NCBI GenBank assembly: GCA_001689535.1
Contig: LUJP01000105.1
Location: 1 to 56,786, forward strand
DNA: 56,786 bases
Direction: 5' to 3'
DNA from: Bacteroidales bacterium M5
GTDB lineage: Bacteria > Bacteroidota > Bacteroidia > Bacteroidales > Muribaculaceae
How positions within the stretch are numbered: position 1 is the stretch's first letter; each line of letters starts with the position of its first letter. Below, piece after piece: positions 51,913 to 56,786 of the stretch. The notes under the pieces were generated by a model. That model was not told where the DNA came from and did not search any database. It worked only from the letters and a program-made list of their open reading frames with translations. A program made the translations under genes and the position numbers.

Positions 51913-52698
51913 TCAGGATTTTTTTGGTGTTACTTTAGGATTACAAATCTGGGGCATCTGAAGTTCACCGCGCGAGAAACTCCGGTAGGTGTCGTGTTCT
52001 ATCTCCACCTCCGGTTCCTCGAGGTTTCCTTCGGCCGGAAGGCGGAAGGAGATGTATTTGATGGTGAGGCCGCGGTCGAGCCACTGCTGCTCGTAGAAGG
52101 TGCGTATGCGCAGTATCTCGTTGTCAGCGCCGCTGTGGTAGAGGTCGTCGGTCCGCACTTCCACCGGCAGAGAGTTGTGGTCGGCCATTATCGAGGTGTA
52201 AGTGTAGAGGAACGGGCTGTCGGTCTTGAGGTTGATGATGCCTCCCGGTTCAAGCACGCGGCGGTACAGCTCCATAAAACGCACCGATGTGAGGCGTTTG
52301 CGCGTCTTTTTCATCTGCGGGTCGGGGAATGTGATCCATATCTCGGCCACTTCCCCTTCGGCGAAGAATTCCGGCAGAAGTTCTATGTCGGTGCGCAGGA
52401 AGGCCACGTTGGTGAGCCCGAGATCGCGGGCGCGAGTGGCGCCGGTCCACATTCTCGCTCCCTTTATGTCTATTCCTATGTAGTTGCGCTCCGGATGGGC
52501 CTGGGCGAGTCCCACGGTGTATTCTCCCTTGCCGCAGCCCAGTTCGAGCACTATCGGGTTATCGTTGTGGAAAAAGTCGGAATGCCAGCGCCCGCGCAAC
52601 GGGAATCCTCCTTCGGCCCTGAGCCGGGCGAAAGGATACTGGAATACAAATGGCAGCTGTTCCATCTCGCTGAATTTCCTTAGCTTGTTTTTTCCCAT
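51913..52698 (-). CDS. trmB: tRNA (guanine-N7)-methyltransferase TrmB
   Basis: A 261-residue SAM-dependent enzyme that makes m7G46 in tRNA. The SAM motif is VLELGCGKGEYTVGLAQ, followed by YIGIDIKGARMW, the catalytic/tRNA-binding ITFPDPQMKKTRKRLTS and PGGIINLKTDSP. The N terminus (KLRKFSEM, FVFQYPF) is normal for Bacteroidetes. It lies 6 bases before the Mrp gene and shares a compact divergent promoter region with the epimerase gene. Confidence 0.95.
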   Translation of the reverse strand: MGKNKLRKFSEMEQLPFVFQYPFARLRAEGGFPLRGRWHSDFFHNDNPIVLELGCGKGEYTVGLAQAHPERNYIGIDIKGARMWTGATRARDLGLTNVAFLRTDIELLPEFFAEGEVAEIWITFPDPQMKKTRKRLTSVRFMELYRRVLEPGGIINLKTDSPFLYTYTSIMADHNSLPVEVRTDDLYHSGADNEILRIRTFYEQQWLDRGLTIKYISFRLPAEGNLEEPEVEIEHDTYRSFSRGELQMPQICNPKVTPKKS

Positions 52699-52729
52699 GG
52701 GTGTTGTGTTTCTGTTTCTGTTTCTTATG

Positions 52730-52737
52730 CAAATTTA
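52730..52737 (-). promoter_or_regulatory. trmB -7 box (TAAATTTG)
   Basis: TAAATTTG on the minus strand fits TAnnTTTG, 32 bases before the trmB start. It lies next to the opposing box of the epimerase gene, with one base between them. Confidence 0.6.
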
Positions 52738-52738
52738 A

Positions 52739-52746
52739 TACTTTTG
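52739..52746 (+). promoter_or_regulatory. Epimerase-gene -7 box (TACTTTTG)
   Basis: TACTTTTG on the plus strand fits TAnnTTTG, 17 bases before the epimerase start. The two diverging -7 boxes almost touch, so only one polymerase could bind at a time. Confidence 0.6.
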
Positions 52747-52762
52747 TCAAAAATATCACTTT

Positions 52763-53839
52763 ATGGACACATCACAAGCTGCAAAGAAGGTGCTCGTGGT
52801 CGGTGCCGGTGGCTTCATAGGCGGCTTTATAGTGGCCGAAGGCCTCAGGCGCGGATTCGAGGTGTGGGCCGGCGTGCGCGCCTCCACATCGCGGAAGTTT
52901 CTCACTGATCCCCGTATCAAGTTTCTGATTCTCGACTACGATTCCACCGACGCCATGGCTTCAGCACTTGCCTCCGCCCTCCCCGAAGGCTCGCGCTGGG
53001 ATTATATGGTGTATAATCTCGGTGCCACCAAATGCACTAATTTCGCTGACTTCAACCGCATCAATTTCAGCTATCTCCGCTCGTTTGTGGAGGCGGTGCG
53101 CAAGGCCGATATGATGTCTTCGAAGTTCCTGTATATGAGTAGCCTTAGTGCTGTCGGTCCCGGCGATGAGAAAAACTATACTCCGATTGATACCAAGGCT
53201 GTCCCCCGCCCCAACACGCGCTACGGCCTGTCGAAGATCAAGGCGGAGACATTTCTACAGACGTGTCCCGACGTGCCGTGGACTATTTTCCGCCCTACGG
53301 GCGTCTATGGCCCCCACGAACAGGATTATCTCATGATGATCAAGAGCATCGACCGTCACTGGGATTTCGGCGTCGGTTTCCGCAAGCAGATGCTCACGTT
53401 CATCTATGTGGAGGATCTTGCCGCCGCCATATTCGAGGCTCTTGATTCGAAGCATACCGTACACCGCATCTACATTATTTCAGAAGGCCGCGCCTACACA
53501 CAGAGTGAATTCCGCCGCATAGTGGCGCGTGCGCTTGGTCGGCGATTTGTGATTCCGGTGCGTCTTCCTCTGTGGGCCACATATATAGCCTCACTCGTGG
53601 CCGAGAAATACGGCATTGCCAAAATGCAGCCTTCCACGCTCAACACCGATAAGTACAAGATCATGCGCCAGCGCAACTGGGATTGCACCATAGCCGATTC
53701 CGTGGTGGATTTCGGCTTCCATCCCATCTTCTCGCTCGAAAAAGGTATAAAGGTGACTGTGGATGCCTACCGCAAGGCCGAGGCAGCCCGCAAGGCCGAG
53801 ATAGCCGCGAATAAAAAGAAGAAAGGAGAAAACCGATGA
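52763..53839 (+). CDS. NAD-dependent epimerase/dehydratase
   Basis: A 358-residue extended short-chain dehydrogenase. It has the NAD-binding VLVVGAGGFIGGFIVAEGL, the catalytic Ser in FLYMSSLSAVGPGD and the Tyr-x-x-x-Lys motif in NTRYGLSKIKAE, then FRPTGVYGPHE. Substrate unknown; by family it acts on sugar nucleotides or related compounds. The C terminus ends in a basic helix (KAEAARKAEIAANKKKKGENR). The stop overlaps the next small gene by 4 bases. Confidence 0.88.
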   Translation: MDTSQAAKKVLVVGAGGFIGGFIVAEGLRRGFEVWAGVRASTSRKFLTDPRIKFLILDYDSTDAMASALASALPEGSRWDYMVYNLGATKCTNFADFNRINFSYLRSFVEAVRKADMMSSKFLYMSSLSAVGPGDEKNYTPIDTKAVPRPNTRYGLSKIKAETFLQTCPDVPWTIFRPTGVYGPHEQDYLMMIKSIDRHWDFGVGFRKQMLTFIYVEDLAAAIFEALDSKHTVHRIYIISEGRAYTQSEFRRIVARALGRRFVIPVRLPLWATYIASLVAEKYGIAKMQPSTLNTDKYKIMRQRNWDCTIADSVVDFGFHPIFSLEKGIKVTVDAYRKAEAARKAEIAANKKKKGENR

Positions 53840-54126
53840 GTGCCTTCCGATCCTCCCAAGTACCCGTGTGGTACACTGTTCTGGTGATTCTCTTCGCGCT
53901 GCCGGTGTTTCAGACTCCGCTGCTGCTCGACAACTGTATGCCCCACACCGATGCCCGCACCTGGGTGATGATCTACCCGCTCTACGTTATAGCCGCGGCC
54001 TGGATCGCATGGCAGTCCTATCCCGCGCGCCGCACTCTTGCATGGATCATTCTCGCCCTCATGCTGCTCACCCATGCAGCCATCTGGTATCTTGTGCTGA
54101 CGGCTCAACCCACACAACTGTTCTGA
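53836..54126 (+). CDS. Unknown small membrane protein, 96 aa
   Basis: I do not recognise the family. Three hydrophobic segments are visible (VWYTVLVILFALPVFQTPLLL; WVMIYPLYVIAAAWIAW; LAWIILALMLLTHAAIWYLVL), with few charged residues. The start overlaps the epimerase stop by 4 bases (ATGA) and aroQ follows 1 base after its stop, so it is surely transcribed and probably translated with both. Its position is good evidence that it is a real gene. Confidence 0.75.
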   Translation: MSAFRSSQVPVWYTVLVILFALPVFQTPLLLDNCMPHTDARTWVMIYPLYVIAAAWIAWQSYPARRTLAWIILALMLLTHAAIWYLVLTAQPTQLF

Positions 54127-54127
54127 T

Positions 54128-54559
54128 ATGGAAAGAATTCTTATTATAAACGGCCCCAACCTCAATCTGCTCGGCACGCGCCAGCCCGATGTCTACGGCA
54201 GCCTTACGATGGAATCATGTCTGACATCTCTGCGCGAGGCTTATCCCGACGTTACGATTGACTATTATCAGTCAAACGTGGAAGGGTTTATCATAGATCG
54301 CCTCCACGGTGAGGCTCTGTCTGCCCTGCCCCCGCGTGCAATCGTGCTCAATGCCGGCGCCTATACCCACACATCGCTCGCCATAGCCGATGCCATAGCC
54401 TCGATAAGCGTTCCGGTGATCGAGGTGCATATTTCCAATATCGCCGCACGCGAAGCCGTGCGCCATACGTCAATGATAGCCCCGGTGTGCCGTGGGTCGA
54501 TAGCCGGTTTCGGCCTCGACAGCTACCGCCTGGCCATAGAAGCATCCCTGAAGTTATGA
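54128..54559 (+). CDS. aroQ: Type II 3-dehydroquinate dehydratase AroQ
   Basis: A 143-residue enzyme of the shikimate pathway. It shows NGPNLNLLGTRQPDVYGSLTM, where the catalytic Tyr is in PDVYG, YYQSNVEGFIIDRLH, LNAGAYTHTSLAIADAI and VIEVHISNIAARE with the catalytic His. Complete and normal in length. Its stop is shared with the pyruvate-kinase start (ATGA overlap), with the O-methyltransferase next, an order I recall from Bacteroidales genomes. Confidence 0.97.
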   Translation: MERILIINGPNLNLLGTRQPDVYGSLTMESCLTSLREAYPDVTIDYYQSNVEGFIIDRLHGEALSALPPRAIVLNAGAYTHTSLAIADAIASISVPVIEVHISNIAAREAVRHTSMIAPVCRGSIAGFGLDSYRLAIEASLKL

Positions 54560-55575
54560 GCACTCCCACACGCATAATGGCCACCGTGGCCGACGACCGC
54601 TGCTCCCGTGAGTTTGTGGAGCGTCTGCACTCGCTGGGTATGGAAGGAGTGCGTATCAACTCTGCCCACGTCTCTCCGCAGACCATGCGCGATATGATAG
54701 CTCTTATACGCTCTGTCTCCCCTTCCATTACCATTCTTGTCGATACCAAGGGTCCGGAGATACGCACCACCGATATTGCCGCGTCCGAGCCCATATACAT
54801 GCCAGAAGGGCACCGTGTGCTGCTTCGTTCAGGCTCGGAGCCTACTACTTCGGAGTGCGTCTGCGTGATGGTTGACGGGCTTGAGCGTTATGCCTCACCT
54901 GGTTGCCGCATACTGCTCGACGATGGCGAGATAGAGCTTGTGGCCAAAGCCGTGGATGCTGACGGCGTTACGGCTCGTGTGGTGAAGGCCGGAAGCCTTG
55001 ATTCACGCAAGACGCTCAATATTCCCAGCACCGAGATTCCTCCGCTTCCTGCCGTTTCTCCGCGCGACCTCCTGAGTCTCCGTGCAGCTGTAGAGGCTGG
55101 CGCCGACATCGTGGCGCATTCATTTGTGCGCTCCGCGGCCGATGTGCTTGCCGTGAGAGAGGTCATAGCCGGAAGTTCCGTCAGGCTTTACGCCAAGATT
55201 GAATGCCGTGAAGGCGTTGAGAACATCCGTAGCATTCTCGAGGTGTCCGACGGTCTGCTTGTGGCCCGCGGCGACCTCGGTGCCCAGATTGATCCCGCCG
55301 GCATTCCCGCCGTGCAGCTGCAGGCGCTTTCAATGTGCCACGCCGCCGGAAAGCCCTCTATTGTGGCCACTCACATCCTGCAGTCGATGATGCAGAACCC
55401 CTCGCCCACCCGCGCCGAGCTTTCCGACATAGCCCTTGGCGTGATGGAAGGCGCTTCCTGGCTGCTGCTCACCGGCGAGACTGCCCGTGGTGAATATCCC
55501 GCCGAATGTATCGACATAATGCGTCGCACAATCGCTGCGACAGTTAACGCCAATCTTTCATGCAGACTGATCTGA
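54556..55575 (+). CDS. pyk: Pyruvate kinase lacking the C-terminal domain
   Basis: A 339-residue protein that starts with the ATG overlapping the aroQ stop. It keeps the whole catalytic barrel and B domain: DTKGPEIRT, LLDDGEIELVAK, HSFVRSAADVLAVRE, the catalytic Lys in AKIECREGVENI, the metal-binding ARGDLGAQI, ATHILQSMMQNPSPTRAELSD and LTGETARGEYP. It ends just after MRRTIAATVN, so the allosteric C-terminal domain (normally about 130 more residues) is missing and no remnant follows; the next gene starts inside it. The N-terminal TRIMATVADDRCS departs from the usual KIVCTLGPAS. Either an unregulated pyruvate kinase or a related enzyme. Confidence 0.82.
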   Translation: MSTPTRIMATVADDRCSREFVERLHSLGMEGVRINSAHVSPQTMRDMIALIRSVSPSITILVDTKGPEIRTTDIAASEPIYMPEGHRVLLRSGSEPTTSECVCVMVDGLERYASPGCRILLDDGEIELVAKAVDADGVTARVVKAGSLDSRKTLNIPSTEIPPLPAVSPRDLLSLRAAVEAGADIVAHSFVRSAADVLAVREVIAGSSVRLYAKIECREGVENIRSILEVSDGLLVARGDLGAQIDPAGIPAVQLQALSMCHAAGKPSIVATHILQSMMQNPSPTRAELSDIALGVMEGASWLLLTGETARGEYPAECIDIMRRTIAATVNANLSCRLI

Positions 55576-56183
55576 CAGACTATATAGAATCGCATATCTC
55601 GGCCGAGCCGCCCCATCTTCAGAAGCTCTATCGCGACACCTGGCTTCACCGCCTCTATCCCCGTATGTGTGCCGGTCACGTCCAGGGACGCCTACTGAAG
55701 ATGCTTACGGCCATGATCGCGCCCACCCGTGTGCTTGAGCTCGGCACATTCTCCGGCTATTCTGCCATGTGTATAGCCGAGGGAATGGACGAAAGCGCCG
55801 AGGTGCATACCGTAGAAATTGACGACGAGCAGGCCGACTCGCTTCGCGAGCTATTCGCCACTGCTCCGGGAGCCCGTATCACGCTCCATATAGGCGATGC
55901 GCTGGCCGTGGTGCCCTCTCTACCGTCCGGCTGGGATATGGTGTATATTGACGCCAATAAACGCCATTACACGGAATATTTCGAGATGGTTCTACCGCTC
56001 GTGCGCCAGGGCGGATTCATCCTTGCCGACAATACCCTTTGGGACGGCAAGGTTGCTACCGTCTCACGCGACCCTCAGACCCTCGGCATAGAGCGTTTCA
56101 ACGACGCCGTGGCCCGCGACCCCCGTGTAGAAACCGCCATAATCCCCATCCGCGACGGCCTCACCCTCATTCGCAAACTCTGA
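55560..56183 (+). CDS. O-methyltransferase (family 3, catechol-type)
   Basis: A 207-residue SAM-dependent O-methyltransferase of the COMT/caffeoyl-CoA type. It shows RVLELGTFSGYSAMCIAEGM as the SAM motif, HTVEIDDEQADSLRELF, the metal-binding DMVYIDANKRHYTEYFE and GGFILADNTLWDGKV. Substrate unknown. It starts 16 bases inside the pyruvate kinase gene and is the last gene of the aroQ run. Confidence 0.92.
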   Translation: MQTDLTDYIESHISAEPPHLQKLYRDTWLHRLYPRMCAGHVQGRLLKMLTAMIAPTRVLELGTFSGYSAMCIAEGMDESAEVHTVEIDDEQADSLRELFATAPGARITLHIGDALAVVPSLPSGWDMVYIDANKRHYTEYFEMVLPLVRQGGFILADNTLWDGKVATVSRDPQTLGIERFNDAVARDPRVETAIIPIRDGLTLIRKL

Positions 56184-56271
56184 TCCCTCCACGCCACGGC
56201 CTATCCCCACGCCACCCAAACTCCCATCCTCAAAGACCCCTACAAACTCAAATTCCCACCCAAACTTGTAG

Positions 56272-56291
56272 GGATGCACGCTCGTGCATCC
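56272..56291. repeat. REP-like palindrome (GGATGCACG-CT-CGTGCATCC)
   Basis: A perfect 9-bp inverted repeat with a 2-base centre, flanked by GTAGG on the left. Sequences of the form TAGGGAYGCACG...CGTGCRTCC are common dispersed repeats in many anaerobe genomes; this is one such element. Confidence 0.7.
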
Positions 56292-56456
56292 GCTTATAAT
56301 CAATGCATTGTGGCCGGCTGCTCCATGGAACAGCCCTACCCTTTGCTGTTTTACAGAAAACTCTATATCACTACTTCCACAGCATAAGCTGTGGGACCTG
56401 AGAGCGCTCTGTGGGGAGATTCTTGCCTCTCTCCACACAAAGTGTTTAAATGACAA

Positions 56457-56486
56457 AAGAGGCCGCGACAGCTGTCGCGGCCTCTT
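56457..56486 (-). terminator. Perfect 30-bp palindrome, terminator of the inositol-phosphate synthase gene
   Basis: AAGAGGCCGCGACAG is followed directly by its exact complement. Read on the minus strand the stem leads into CTCTTTTGTCATTT, a T-rich run, as in an intrinsic terminator, 52 bases after the stop of the minus-strand gene. On the plus strand it could also stop the O-methyltransferase transcript. Confidence 0.8.
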
Positions 56487-56537
56487 GGTTGAATTTAGTT
56501 GAAAGGGAGGTTATGATGTTGCCCTTTATGGGGTTTA

Positions 56538-56786
56538 TCAGTCGATTTCCTCGTCGGCCTCGTAGCCGCCCATCTCGCGCAGAGCGTTCTTGAGCATAAC
56601 GTACTGCTGGAAGAGGTGGTTAACGGGAACTTCGTCTTTGGTGTAGTCGTGCATCGGGCTCTTGAGGAAGAAGCTCAGGAAGCGCTGGATACCGTGGCGG
56701 CCGGCGCGTGCGGCGAGGTCGCTCAGAAGCACGAGGTCAAGGCAAAGGGGAGCTGCCAGGATAGAGTCGCGGCAGAGGAAGTTGAT
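56538..56786 (-). CDS. Inositol-3-phosphate synthase, C-terminal part
   Basis: The last 83 codons of a gene that runs off the right edge. The peptide reads INFLCRDSILAAPLCLDLVL, then LSDLAARAGRHGIQRFLSFF, LKSPMHDYTKDEVPVNHLF and QQYVMLKNALREMGGYEAD with an acidic end, the typical C terminus of myo-inositol-1-phosphate synthase, which converts glucose 6-phosphate to inositol phosphate using NAD. In Bacteroides this enzyme feeds inositol-lipid synthesis. Its N-terminal part and upstream partners are not in the window. Confidence 0.88.
   Translation of the reverse strand: MNFLCRDSILAAPLCLDLVLLSDLAARAGRHGIQRFLSFFLKSPMHDYTKDEVPVNHLFQQYVMLKNALREMGGYEADEEID

Larger units (their letters stand above)
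56184..56537. other. Intergenic region between convergent genes
   Basis: No gene visible. It holds a pyrimidine-rich start (about 56184-56250), a REP-like hairpin at 56272-56291 embedded in TGTAGGG...CCG, some stretches with short direct and inverted similarities (for example CTCTGTGGGGAG), and a 30-base perfect palindrome at 56457-56486 near the end of the minus-strand inositol-phosphate synthase gene. Confidence 0.7.

Noticed and set aside
54487..54555. A longer pyruvate kinase start inside aroQ
   Set aside because: The extra residues are translated from aroQ in another frame; the ATG overlapping the aroQ stop gives the normal PK start region.
1..56786. tRNA, rRNA, tmRNA or riboswitch genes
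   Set aside because: I looked through the gene-free stretches for cloverleaf ends, conserved rRNA words and common riboswitch cores and found none I could support; a covariance search would settle it.

Overview
The window looks like chromosome from a gut Bacteroidales bacterium, most likely of the Muribaculaceae type. The signs are GC-rich, C/G-ending codons, Bacteroidetes-style promoters (-7 box TAnnTTTG, here and there with a -33 TTG), weak or absent Shine-Dalgarno sequences, and Bacteroidetes families such as DUF4254 beside a GT9 glycosyltransferase, DUF4294, DUF4271, DUF3467, a PorZ-like propeller, a NigD-like lipoprotein and a TonB-dependent receptor with a carboxypeptidase-like N-terminal domain. 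This placement is inferred from protein families, not from a marker RNA; I saw no rRNA or tRNA gene.

Layout. 0.7-3.2 kb: three FKBP-type prolyl isomerases in a row, predicted for cytoplasm, periplasm and lipoprotein locations. 3.4-14.9 kb, all +: an unknown membrane protein, DUF4254, a heptosyltransferase-like GT9, RuvB, a polysaccharide flippase, DUF389, a GT4 glycosyltransferase, NadB and DUF4294. 14.9-19.6 kb, all -: LD-carboxypeptidase, a radical SAM protein, a small membrane protein, a Bax-inhibitor-1 protein and ArgS. 19.6-20.2 kb: a gene-free block of nested inverted repeats. 20.2-23.1 kb, +: DapB, LepB, WbqC. 23.1-30.5 kb, -: an unknown protein, a PorZ-like protein, RdgB, LeuS, NadA.

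30.5-31.3 kb is gene-free and holds two unusual things: an AT-rich segment with a cluster of DnaA-box-like 9-mers (candidate replication origin), then four tandem copies of an 84-85 bp unit whose relative also lies at 19.7 kb. Immediately to the right, 31.4-39.8 kb, is the most interesting locus. It encodes a membrane-anchored TPR regulator, a small secreted protein, a Cys-rich 96-residue precursor peptide, an overlapping radical SAM/SPASM maturase, a TonB-dependent-receptor-like outer-membrane barrel, and an ABC exporter with an intact C39 leader-peptidase domain. Together these read as a ribosomally made, radical-SAM-modified peptide (RiPP) system in which the outer-membrane step may use a TonB-type barrel; no HlyD or TolC partner is visible. 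Base composition changes sharply inside the regulator gene.

40.0-56.8 kb is mostly core metabolism: a LolD-like ATPase, a NigD-like lipoprotein, DUF3467, CysS and an EamA transporter (+); Upp alone, and the set LOG-DUF4271-HemD-RnpA-YidD-TatD (-); PanB and a MATE exporter (+); Mrp and TrmB (-); an epimerase, a small membrane protein, AroQ, a pyruvate kinase lacking its C-terminal domain and an O-methyltransferase in a tightly overlapping run (+); and the 3' end of an inositol-phosphate synthase gene on the - strand at the right edge.
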